Shown here: piece by piece, positions 1 through 6,530 of the stretch
How the letters are laid out: each line of letters begins with the position of its first letter
Numbering within the stretch: position 1 is the stretch's first letter
From: a bacterium
GTDB taxonomy: Bacteria > Spirochaetota > UBA4802 > UBA5550
Reading direction: 5' to 3'
DNA: 18,939 bases
Assembly: GCA_024224995.1 (NCBI GenBank)
Contig: JAAENB010001161.1
Span: 1 to 18,939, forward strand
Program-made: the position numbers and the translations under genes
Notes under the pieces: model-generated
What the model saw: only the letters and a program-made list of their open reading frames with translations
The model's database searches: none
Told to the model about the DNA's origin: nothing

Positions 1-22
1 AATAGTATTGCGATCTGCATCT

Positions 23-108
23 GGCCTGGAAGTATCCCTCTTCTAAATGTGAGGACTGTTTGAGCGGAGCGAGTTCCGCAGCATTTAGAAGAGGGATGCT
101 TCCAGGCC
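23..108. repeat. Large inverted repeat, REP/MITE-like
   Basis: Two 27-base arms (23-49 and 82-108) are complementary along their whole length except for one T-G position (33/98). The 32-base centre holds a second small hairpin (GCGGA ... TCCGC around 64-79) with the motif GAGCGGAGCGAG. There is no coding sense across it. It could be a bidirectional terminator for a gene left of the window or a dispersed palindromic repeat. The long, nearly perfect arms argue for a repeat element. I see no second copy in this window. Confidence 0.7.
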
Positions 109-164
109 CGCTCACTTGCACAATTTAGTTTCTTGAGAGCGCAAGAATAGTTAAAATTAATAGC

Positions 165-193
165 TTGATACGAGTGGCATTTCGTGGTATAAT
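165..193 (+). promoter_or_regulatory. Sigma70-type promoter of the TonB receptor gene
   Basis: TTGATA (165-170) and TATAAT (188-193) are separated by exactly 17 bases, 40 bases upstream of the receptor start. The -10 box is a perfect consensus match and the -35 box has one mismatch from TTGACA. No Fur-type or other operator is obvious to me. Confidence 0.65.
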
Positions 194-233
194 TTAATAT
201 TAAATAGTATTAACTCTGGATAATAAAAAAGAT

Positions 234-2402
234 ATGCTGCGATTATCTCTGATTTTATTTATATCATCTCTGTTATTTTTATCGTTGAGCTCATTGTACG
301 CCCAGGTACAGGAGGATACGGAATCTGCTTTTTTCCTGCTTGAAGAGACAATTCTTGATGTAACCACATCAAGCAAATTCAAAGAAAAAGTTAATGAGAC
401 ACCATCAACAATGGTTATTATTACGGGTGAAGAAATTGACCGGCGGGGATACGCAGGCATAACAGAACTATTACAGGATCTGCCGGGTTTTGATACTATT
501 ATTCCAAACGGCTCTTCATATTCTTATCATTATACCCGGGGAAATCGTACTGAATTGGGAAACAGAACGCTCTTCCTGCTGAACGGCGTAAATATGCAGA
601 ACCTGGGGTTTCAAAACATGAACCTCTACCGGAATATACCACTTTCTTCTATTAAAAAGGTGGAAATACTGTACGGGCCTTCTTCCGCTATATATGGTCC
701 TGATGCTTTTACCGGTATTATCAACATAATCACTTATACCCCCTTTGATATGGAAGAATACAGCCAAAAAATATCCGCAGAAGCCGGGGCAGGGTCGTAT
801 AAAACCTATTATGGAGAATTTTCTTACACGGGCAGGCTTGAAAACCTGGGTATTTTTATTACAGGAAGATATTTTCAAAGTGATGAGCCCGATTATTCAG
901 ACAAACCGGGATTCCTTTCCAATGAGGTGATACAACGGGCGTGGAGACCAATGGCGGACCGCTTTAATAAATATGAAGACCCCTCAAACCTGTACGCGTT
1001 TTTTTCCGCCATATATTTTTACGGACTGGAAATAGGGTATAACCGTCTTTATAATGCCTCAGGAAGCGGCCCTGAATATCCACTTGATAAAACCCTGCCG
1101 TCACCGCAATGGATACAGTATACAAACCTTGTGTATGCCAGGTACTCAACGGACGTTTTTAATAAACTAACACTTACTACGCTTCTCAGTTACAAGAACG
1201 GAGATACACCGCCATCATCGGCCTGGCCAGAGCGCTATGAATATGACGAACCGGCGAATGGGACAATGGACGTGAGTATGGGATACTGGCAATTCTTTAA
1301 TGAACAGTTTGCCTGTTCACAGGATTTTGTTTTTAAATTGAGCGGAGAGACTTTTATTAGCGGGGGCTTGAGTTTTTCATATAATAATTTTCAAAAGGGA
1401 TATCAAGTAAACTGGGGAGACTGGGTAGAGGATTATGAAACTTCATACACCAATTATCCGGACTATCCGAGTAATGACGTGAGTGATGCGAACCGCTACA
1501 ATGTGTATCTTGCGGGCGGTTATGTGCAGCTGAAACAACATTTTTTTAACTCAAAACTTATTATTGTTCCCGGAGTCCGTTATGATTATAACAGTGTGTA
1601 TGAAAATACGGTGAATCCGCGGATTGGCGCGGTTTATAAAATAATAGATGAGCTTATTTTTAAAGCAAACTTTGGAACAGGGTTTCAATATCCTTCACCA
1701 AGAAATCTTTATGGCGAATGGCAGGGGACCACGGTTTCCGAGAACCTGGAACCGGAAAAAATACGGGCTGTTGAAACGGGGTTTTTGTTTATAATCGCGG
1801 GATTTCTTTCAACCGAAGTAAGCGGTTTTTATAACGATATCGTAAATACGAATTTCCAGGGAACCAATCTGCCGGAGCGGCGTAATATTGGCGTGGAATA
1901 TAAATTGGATTGCCATGTGGGCGAAGTCACTTCGTTTATTGGCAACCTGCATATTTATTTTAATTACAGTTTTATTGATCCCCGGTATAAAGAAACAGTC
2001 AGTAATTCAACTACGGGCCGTTCAAGCGACCGTGTTGGCGATATTGCCTCCCATAAATTTAACCTTGGAATACGGGCGGAGTTTTTCGACATGGTACGGC
2101 TCGGTATAAGAAACAATTTTGTTGGTCCCAGGGAAACGGTTGTTTCAAATCCCATAAAAGAGATTGATCCTTTTTTGATAAGCAATATCTATGTACAGGC
2201 CTATATCAAACAGGTAACGGTTTCCTTGCTTATTAATAATCTTTTTAACCTGGATTATTATCACCCTGGAGTTGTGAGCGCCGATGCAGGGGAAGATGTA
2301 TACGATGGGGGCGGATCAATACAGGAGTCCGGGGGATGGTATTCTTCAAGGCTTCCCCAGCCGGGGAGAAATTTTATGTTAAGCGTAAAGATGAGGCTTT
2401 GA
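234..2402 (+). CDS. TonB-dependent outer-membrane receptor
   Basis: A 722-aa protein with a signal peptide (residues 1-24, hydrophobic core then A-Q cleavage region). The plug domain lies at about residues 40-165, with typical phrases such as TPSTMVIITGEEI, ELLQDLPGFD and LLNGVNMQ, and the plug end VEILYGPSSAIYGPDAFTG. The rest is a long beta-barrel rich in aromatic strands, ending RNFMLSVKMRL. Family members import siderophores, cobalamin or other large ligands across the outer membrane using TonB energy. The ligand cannot be told from sequence, and no exbB/exbD/tonB or binding-protein gene is nearby. The Shine-Dalgarno is weak, but the start is fixed by the signal peptide. The gene stands alone between its own promoter and a terminator at 2453-2487. 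Confidence 0.93.
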   Translation: MLRLSLILFISSLLFLSLSSLYAQVQEDTESAFFLLEETILDVTTSSKFKEKVNETPSTMVIITGEEIDRRGYAGITELLQDLPGFDTIIPNGSSYSYHYTRGNRTELGNRTLFLLNGVNMQNLGFQNMNLYRNIPLSSIKKVEILYGPSSAIYGPDAFTGIINIITYTPFDMEEYSQKISAEAGAGSYKTYYGEFSYTGRLENLGIFITGRYFQSDEPDYSDKPGFLSNEVIQRAWRPMADRFNKYEDPSNLYAFFSAIYFYGLEIGYNRLYNASGSGPEYPLDKTLPSPQWIQYTNLVYARYSTDVFNKLTLTTLLSYKNGDTPPSSAWPERYEYDEPANGTMDVSMGYWQFFNEQFACSQDFVFKLSGETFISGGLSFSYNNFQKGYQVNWGDWVEDYETSYTNYPDYPSNDVSDANRYNVYLAGGYVQLKQHFFNSKLIIVPGVRYDYNSVYENTVNPRIGAVYKIIDELIFKANFGTGFQYPSPRNLYGEWQGTTVSENLEPEKIRAVETGFLFIIAGFLSTEVSGFYNDIVNTNFQGTNLPERRNIGVEYKLDCHVGEVTSFIGNLHIYFNYSFIDPRYKETVSNSTTGRSSDRVGDIASHKFNLGIRAEFFDMVRLGIRNNFVGPRETVVSNPIKEIDPFLISNIYVQAYIKQVTVSLLINNLFNLDYYHPGVVSADAGEDVYDGGGSIQESGGWYSSRLPQPGRNFMLSVKMRL

Positions 2403-2452
2403 AAAATAATTGACACCCGGCGAACAGGCTCTTTTGGGATATTTACAACGAC

Positions 2453-2487
2453 GGACAATTGGGACAGGTTCCCAATCGTCCTTTTTT
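2453..2487 (+). terminator. Rho-independent terminator after the receptor gene
   Basis: GGACAATTGGG (2453-2463) pairs with CCCAATCGTCC (2471-2481) with one A-C mismatch, loop ACAGGTT, followed by six T residues. It sits 50 bases after the receptor stop codon. The same sequence type (GGGACAGGTTCCC with AATCGTCC) is typical of REP-like elements, so it may serve both as repeat and terminator. Confidence 0.65.
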
Positions 2488-2517
2488 ATAGCGGAAATCG
2501 CAGCGGTGTGGAATTTG

Positions 2518-2549
2518 TTTGGGGACAAATTTGTCCCCAAAGTTTTTTT
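2518..2549. repeat. Perfect 24-bp palindrome with T tract (REP-like or terminator)
   Basis: Bases 2518-2541 are a perfect palindrome centred on AAATTT with GGGGAC/GTCCCC arms, followed by G and seven T residues (2543-2549). It resembles the GGGGACA...TGTCCCC palindromes of REP families. It could equally be a second terminator for plus-strand transcription. The AATCGTCC word of the previous hairpin recurs at about 2614-2621. Confidence 0.5.
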
Positions 2550-2558
2550 GAAAATATA

Positions 2559-2735
2559 TCAAACAGCTAAAAAACCACGAATAATGTTCTCAAGTACCGG
2601 GGCAAATGGTGCCAATCGTCCATCTTGCGGGCGGCTGATGTCTTCCAGTATTATCTGAAGTATATCATCATCCATAACCTGAAGTTCATCGGGGTTCTCC
2701 CCTTGCTGAAAAATCAGGGAAAAAACAAGTACTTT
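2559..2735 (-). pseudogene. C-terminal remnant of an unidentified protein
   Basis: Reading the minus strand up to the TGA at 2559-2561 gives a coherent protein-like tail: QGENPDELQVMDDDILQIIL, then about 26 further residues ending ENIIRGFLAV. The frame is closed upstream by a TAA, and another frame further upstream gives MFVDIAGF then stop. No start codon with a ribosome-binding site fits. The amino-acid pattern (amphipathic, acidic helix, conserved-looking ending) suggests a decayed gene rather than chance, but I cannot name the family. Confidence 0.4.
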
Positions 2736-2871
2736 TTAAATATTTGTTGAATTTAAAAACCGGCAATATCAACAAACATCAGCTGCTCACCGGTGTTGCT
2801 CGAAGATGAAAAGAACCAAAATTGTTAATTAAAAATATATTAAGATCAGTAACTGTTAAAACTGTTAATTT

Positions 2872-2907
2872 TCAAAACCCCCGCCGAAATCTCCTTTCCG
2901 GCAGGGG
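2872..2907 (-). terminator. Terminator of the tRNA-like RNA array
   Basis: On the minus strand CCCCTGCCGGAAA and TTTCGGCGGGGG form a strong G/C-rich stem (one bulged G, one G-U pair) with a GGAGA loop, followed by TTTTG. It comes directly after the second tRNA-like unit and a perfect 6-bp tetraloop hairpin (2911-2926). It is the natural end of the transcript that starts upstream of the 252-aa gene. Confidence 0.6.
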
Positions 2908-2942
2908 CGACCATACCGGAGTATGGGTGTGCTCAATTTCCA

Positions 2943-3099
2943 TGCTATATCTTTCCGTTTAATTGGATCATCATTCTTTATGTGGCTTGTCTTGTCCACT
3001 TGACTACCCCTGCTCACATACCACCGTAATGGTATCTGAGCAGGGGATGGGATTCGAACCCACGATCTACCACCCTGTAATCCAAGCTCGACTATAGCA
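2943..3099 (-). ncRNA. tRNA-mimic RNA, unit B (permuted tRNA, Y RNA-like)
   Basis: Read 5' to 3' on the minus strand. The outer stem 5' strand has TGCTATA at 3099-3093 and TTGGATTA at 3085-3078. Next come GTGGT (3073-3069, in the position of tRNA 39-43), a 5-nt variable region AGATC, and a T arm GTGGG-TTCGAAT-CCCAT (3063-3047). Acceptor strand CCCCTGC (3046-3040) is followed by a linker that itself folds (ATACCA...TGGTAT), acceptor strand GCAGGGG (3013-3007), TA, and a D arm GTC...GTGG...GAC (3004-2989). The 3' side is GCCAC (2986-2982), TGATCCAA (2970-2963) and TATAGCA (2949-2943). The acceptor pairs 7/7 and continues through TCA/TGA. The outer stem is three helices of 5, 8 and 7 bp separated by internal loops, one holding GTCGAGC. 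This matches the YrlA Y RNA plan, where a Ro-binding stem replaces the anticodon arm; that reading is inference. Confidence 0.62.
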
Positions 3100-3111
3100 A
3101 TTAACACAATA

Positions 3112-3264
3112 CTAAACTTAGGGATAATAGTCTAAGTCTAATGCGGTGCGTTTGCCAATTTCGCCACCCCTGCATATTCTGTAATCAAATTCCATATTCG
3201 ATGTGTAGGGGGCAGGATTCGAACCTGCAATGAGCCGCATTTTTAAAACTAAATCTAAGTTTAA
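3112..3264 (-). ncRNA. tRNA-mimic RNA, unit A (permuted tRNA, Y RNA-like)
   Basis: Same plan as unit B. The outer 5' strand is TTAAACTTAG (3264-3255), then TGCGG (3239-3235), a variable region CTCATT, and a T arm GCAGG-TTCGAAT-CCTGC (3228-3212). Acceptor strand CCCCTAC (3211-3205) and discriminator-like A precede a 30-nt linker, acceptor strand GCAGGGG (3173-3167), TG, a leucine-tRNA-like D arm GCG-AAATTGGCAAA-CGC (3164-3148), A, CCGCA (3146-3142), and the outer 3' strand CTAAGTTTAG (3121-3112). TGCGG/CCGCA pairs 5/5, the outer helix 10/10 (one G-U) and the acceptor 6/7 (one C-A). No 7-base anticodon loop can be formed, so decoding is unlikely. The unit is 153 nt, against 157 nt for unit B, with 12 nt between them. 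No CCA is encoded. Confidence 0.6.
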
Positions 3265-3270
3265 GTTTAT

Positions 3271-3348
3271 CTTCTTATCTAAAAAAAGATAAGAAGCCCT
3301 TTGGTACTGATGGTATTGATCCATTAAAACAGCCGCTCTGCCAGTACC
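3271..3348 (-). ncRNA. Short acceptor/T-arm-like hairpin at the head of the array
   Basis: On the minus strand GGTACTG (3348-3342) pairs perfectly with CAGTACC (3309-3303) followed by A, like an acceptor stem with discriminator. Stacked directly on it is ATGG-ATCAATA-CCAT, a 4-bp stem with a 7-nt loop in the T-arm position. The bases between include GGCAGAGCGGCTG, a D-arm-end-like sequence. Next follows a perfect 10-bp hairpin (3287-3296 with 3271-3280, T6 loop). It begins 8 bases after the stop codon of the upstream gene. It may be a reduced first unit of the array or a processing signal. Confidence 0.4.
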
Positions 3349-3356
3349 GTAATCAA

Positions 3357-4115
3357 TTACTTCTTAAAAATATAATTCAGTATTGTATCACCAAAATCAG
3401 ACATCTTTGTAAGAGAACTGTTTGCTTCTTCCCTGGCAATCTTTACCGCCCTGGATAATTTTCTAACTTTTTCTAAAAGATCTTCTTTATCTTTTTTAGA
3501 GATATTCCCGGAAAACTTGATGGTTGTCCAATATCCCACCACAACATCCTCATTATAAACCTCGGTTTGAGCCGGGTGTTTATCGGTAGCCTCATACTTT
3601 ACATGAGTCTTGAGTACCTTTTTTGTACTATGAGATTCTTTAGAATCAGACGCGTAGCACAACGAATCATCATTCCATACCCACTTTTCAGCTGGGTCCA
3701 ATATTGGAAAGGAATTGATAAATGTTTGAATATCATCAAGCTGTTTTTCAAGGAATAACAGGTGCGTAACCGGAACATTTTCAAGAAATGTTTTATCATC
3801 AACTATTAAATCTGCCGTTGCTGAACAATTCGCAATGTCCTGAGTTGCTACTATATTAAACATATCCTTCATTACCTGTATCGCTTCATCTATGGCCTGA
3901 GGTACGGTAACCTGTACGTATTTAGTTTCATCAGGTTTTCGCTCGCCCTCTTCATCAATAGGTTTATATCGCTTGGATATTCCTTCAAACAAAGTCGACT
4001 TATCCAAATTTTGATAAATTTTGGTAAGCAGTTTTTGCTTTCTCGTTTTCTCGCCATTTGCTATGGCAATTACCTGGTTTAATTTTAGTTCTTTCATTGT
4101 TATGTTTAACCCCAT
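3357..4115 (-). CDS. Conserved protein of unknown function (DUF7873-like)
   Basis: A 252-aa soluble protein, or 246 aa if translation starts at MKELKLNQ (4097), which looks like the conserved family start. No good Shine-Dalgarno precedes either ATG. There is no signal peptide or membrane segment. It is charged and mostly helical: a basic N-terminal helix (KLNQVIAIANGEKTRKQKLL), a middle part with PVTHLLFLEKQLDDI and LDPAEKWVW, a THVKYEATDKHPAQTEVY segment, a VVVGYWTTIKFSG strand, and a lysine-rich C-terminal helical pair (about 208-252). From memory this is the family named DUF7873, common in phages and bacteria; I know no biochemical function. It is immediately followed on the same strand by the tRNA-mimic array and its terminator. 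That position suggests it binds, processes or acts with those RNAs, which is inference from context. Confidence 0.85.
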   Translation of the reverse strand: MGLNITMKELKLNQVIAIANGEKTRKQKLLTKIYQNLDKSTLFEGISKRYKPIDEEGERKPDETKYVQVTVPQAIDEAIQVMKDMFNIVATQDIANCSATADLIVDDKTFLENVPVTHLLFLEKQLDDIQTFINSFPILDPAEKWVWNDDSLCYASDSKESHSTKKVLKTHVKYEATDKHPAQTEVYNEDVVVGYWTTIKFSGNISKKDKEDLLEKVRKLSRAVKIAREEANSSLTKMSDFGDTILNYIFKK

Positions 4116-4142
4116 TTTTTATATTTTTTCATGAAAAAATCA

Positions 4143-4163
4143 TGTGACCGGAGGGATTCGAGA
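4143..4163 (-). other. tRNA 3'-end remnant (possible attachment site)
   Basis: The minus strand here reads CTCGAATCCCTCCGGTCACA. This looks like the end of a tRNA: T loop (CTCGAAT), T-stem 3' strand CCCTC, a 7-base acceptor strand CGGTCAC and an A discriminator. The 5' strand of the T stem is missing (AAGT in its place), so it is a fragment. Integrated elements commonly leave such tRNA 3' ends at their borders. The fragment lies 28 bases upstream of the 252-aa gene. No intact matching tRNA or integrase is in the window. Confidence 0.35.
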
Positions 4164-4286
4164 AAGTATTAGGTTTATTTCATTCAACGCCCTGAGCGGT
4201 TTATATTATTCTAATATATATTAATTTTGCTGGAAAGGCAAATATATATCGTGAAAAAAGTAAAAAATTAAAATTTTTGTACTGTT

Positions 4287-6512
4287 TTATTGAACCGCAC
4301 CCGGCAATGAAACCGTAAAACTGTTTCCACTCTCCGCAAGGCTCTTCACCGTAATAGTGCCCTTAAGTTTTTTTATTATTTCTTTCGTCTTTGACAGGTC
4401 AACCGCATCACTGTACTGGGGAGAGAAAATATCCTTGATTTTTTTCTTGTCAATGCTGTCGCCCTGATCGGTAATACTGATTTTAACGAAACCGCCGTCG
4501 AGCCAGGCGTTAATATTCACCTCGCCATTTTCCGGGGAACTCATGATCGCGTGCAGTATGAAGTCTGTAATAATTTCTCCAGCCTCTTCCTGCTCAGAGT
4601 TCAATATAATACAATCATCCAGAAGGTAGTGCGAGAGAGTTATATTTTTGTCGAGCGCCGTATCTTGTATTTCCGCTTTGATGCGGTCCAGCAGGTCTCT
4701 CACATTTACCCCATTTGCGGATTCCGCCTGTTCCGTGCAGGAGTCGCATTTATCAATGGTATTGATTGCCTCGCGGAGGAGCGTGCTGATTTCCTGTTTG
4801 TCCATTACCGAGAGCGCCGTAAGATCAACAGAAAAGGCAAAGCCCTCCCTCTGTTCATCGAAGAGTTTGGTTTCTTCTTTGAGTTTATCGCGAAAATTGA
4901 TAACTTTGTATGTTATAATGGGGTAGCTTATTCCTTTTACTGTGATGGTATCGCCTTTAACGCAATATATTTGGTCCTTAATGAGCGAATATGTTTCGTG
5001 TGATATGAGGATAGTATTGGGCTCGGCAGAACTTTCGAGCCGGCTGGCAAGATTAACCTGTCCGCCGATTATAGTATAATCCATCCTTTCATTACTGCCG
5101 AAGTTCCCAACAGTGCAAAAGCCCGTGTTAAGCCCCATCCTTACATGGAAGGGCTCGGCCTGGCCGGTCTCAAACCATTTTTTCTGTAACACCGTGAGTC
5201 GCTCCCGCATCTCAATCGCCATGGACACGGCAGCCAACGCGTCATTTTCGTGTCCGCGTGATTCGGGATCACCGAAGAAAGCCAGGATGGCGTCCCCGAT
5301 AAATTTATCGATTGTCCCACCGTGCTTGAGTGCGATATGCGACATCTCGTCGAGATAGTTATTGAGGAGCTCGGTGAGGGACTCTGTTTCCAGCCGTTCC
5401 GTAGTCTGGGTGAAATTACGAATATCGGAGAAGAAGACGGTAAGCTTTTTCCGGGAAGAGGTGATCGTAACGTCCTGCTTCCCGGCAAAAATTTGTTCCT
5501 TGATCTGCGGAGAGAGATAACGGGAAAGTTTGTCGGAGAGTCCTTGTAATATCCCATTTGACTCATTGAGTTTGCTGAGAGTATCCTGTAATTCCAGGGT
5601 TCTGTCTTCAACCCTGGTTTCAAGGTTTTCGGTAAGATCCTTCAAGGTTTTTGCCATCTCGTTGAAGGAGGTAGCAAGTTTGCCAATCTCGTCCCGGGTA
5701 TTTGTCTTGATATTGATATCGTATTTCCCACCGGATATTTCCCGTGCCGAGTAGATTAATTCTTTAATGGGCCTGGAGAGGTTTTTGGCAATAAATATAA
5801 TTATGATTAAAGCCAGTGTCGCGCACCCCGCAAAGCTCACCAGGTATCGAATGTTGAGGTTACGGGCGATTTCCTCCTCGTTTGCGGAGAGCGCGGCTTT
5901 CCTGGTATCAATTTCGTCGAGATAGGTACCGGTGCCAACCCACATGTTGGTACCGGGAATGCTGAGTGCCGACCCCAGTTTTTTATGGAGTCCTGCACTT
6001 TCCGGTTTTGTCCAGTAGTATTGGTGAAATACTTTTTTTTCCCTGGCAACCCTGTCCAGATCCTGAATGATGTAATTTTTTTTATCCGGTGATTGAAGGT
6101 TCCAGAGTTTTTTACCTTCGAGCTCCGGTGTTGTTCCATGAATTATGTTGATGCCGGTTTTTTCACGGTAAACAAAAAAATAGCCGTCTGTTCCGAACCG
6201 TAAAGGCCGTATCAATTTTCTCGAAAGCTCAATTTTCTGTTTGTTCGACAAACCTTCGAGCATGTTGATGGCGGATATGAGTGTTACCGCAACCTCTGTT
6301 GTACTTTTGATTTCGGCCTCATACCTGTCCATAAGCAGGGTCCTGGTATTTTGCGTGACGTAATCGGTGTAGGTTCCGAATGAAACCCAAAAAATGGTAT
6401 ACATGCATACAAAGCATAAGAGCAGGGTGATAGAGATGAATACCACCAGTTTACCGAGGATGCCCAGGTTTCTTATTCGCCTGGTTGCAGCGCGATGCAG
6501 TCTTTCTTTCAT
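4287..6512 (-). CDS. Membrane adenylate cyclase with Cache and HAMP domains
   Basis: A 741-aa protein that makes cAMP in response to an extracytoplasmic signal. Order of parts: TM1 (about 21-45); a periplasmic single Cache domain (about 55-205, with DGYFFVYR, NIIHGTTPELEGK and WVGTGTYLDEID); TM2 (about 222-243); HAMP (about 244-297); a coiled linker; and a class III cyclase domain (about 355-540). Catalytic residues are visible: metal Asp 363 (FSDIRNF) and 407 (FIGDAIL), substrate Lys 403, Thr 480 (Lys/Thr pair, as in class IIIb adenylate cyclases), Asn 487 and Arg 491 (VNLASRLE). The C-terminal 190 residues resemble a histidine-kinase ATPase module (DQGDSIDKKKIKDIF, GNSFTVSLP), but the N-box Asn is replaced and there is no phospho-acceptor His. 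It starts 18 bases after the upstream gene's stop, with a GGA ribosome-binding site, so the two are probably one operon. Confidence 0.9.
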   Translation of the reverse strand: MKERLHRAATRRIRNLGILGKLVVFISITLLLCFVCMYTIFWVSFGTYTDYVTQNTRTLLMDRYEAEIKSTTEVAVTLISAINMLEGLSNKQKIELSRKLIRPLRFGTDGYFFVYREKTGINIIHGTTPELEGKKLWNLQSPDKKNYIIQDLDRVAREKKVFHQYYWTKPESAGLHKKLGSALSIPGTNMWVGTGTYLDEIDTRKAALSANEEEIARNLNIRYLVSFAGCATLALIIIIFIAKNLSRPIKELIYSAREISGGKYDINIKTNTRDEIGKLATSFNEMAKTLKDLTENLETRVEDRTLELQDTLSKLNESNGILQGLSDKLSRYLSPQIKEQIFAGKQDVTITSSRKKLTVFFSDIRNFTQTTERLETESLTELLNNYLDEMSHIALKHGGTIDKFIGDAILAFFGDPESRGHENDALAAVSMAIEMRERLTVLQKKWFETGQAEPFHVRMGLNTGFCTVGNFGSNERMDYTIIGGQVNLASRLESSAEPNTILISHETYSLIKDQIYCVKGDTITVKGISYPIITYKVINFRDKLKEETKLFDEQREGFAFSVDLTALSVMDKQEISTLLREAINTIDKCDSCTEQAESANGVNVRDLLDRIKAEIQDTALDKNITLSHYLLDDCIILNSEQEEAGEIITDFILHAIMSSPENGEVNINAWLDGGFVKISITDQGDSIDKKKIKDIFSPQYSDAVDLSKTKEIIKKLKGTITVKSLAESGNSFTVSLPGAVQ

Positions 6513-6530
6513 AACAGGTTTCCTTTTTTT

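Noticed and set aside
2410..2658. An 82-aa plus-strand frame after the receptor gene
   Set aside because: It crosses a terminator and a perfect palindrome, and has low-complexity composition and no ribosome-binding site.
3039..3173. A single linear tRNA-Leu with an intron of about 50 nt (GCAGGGG ... CCCCTGC)
   Set aside because: The acceptor strands pair 7/7 and the D arm is leucine-like, but CCGCA has no partner strand within this span and no anticodon arm forms. The partners of each half lie in the neighbouring half, giving two separate closed units instead.
2865..3324. Open frames of 80 and 68 aa across the array
   Set aside because: Their peptides (GRSWVRIPSPAQ, GGEIGKRTALD) are the usual spurious translation of tRNA-like sequence.
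2872..3360. tmRNA (one-piece or permuted two-piece)
   Set aside because: The acceptor stems do not carry the alanine G-U identity pair, there is no tag reading frame with an ANDxxLAA-like end, and two units are present.
3357..3802. Open frames overlapping the 252-aa gene on both strands
   Set aside because: Shadows of the conserved gene, without ribosome-binding sites.
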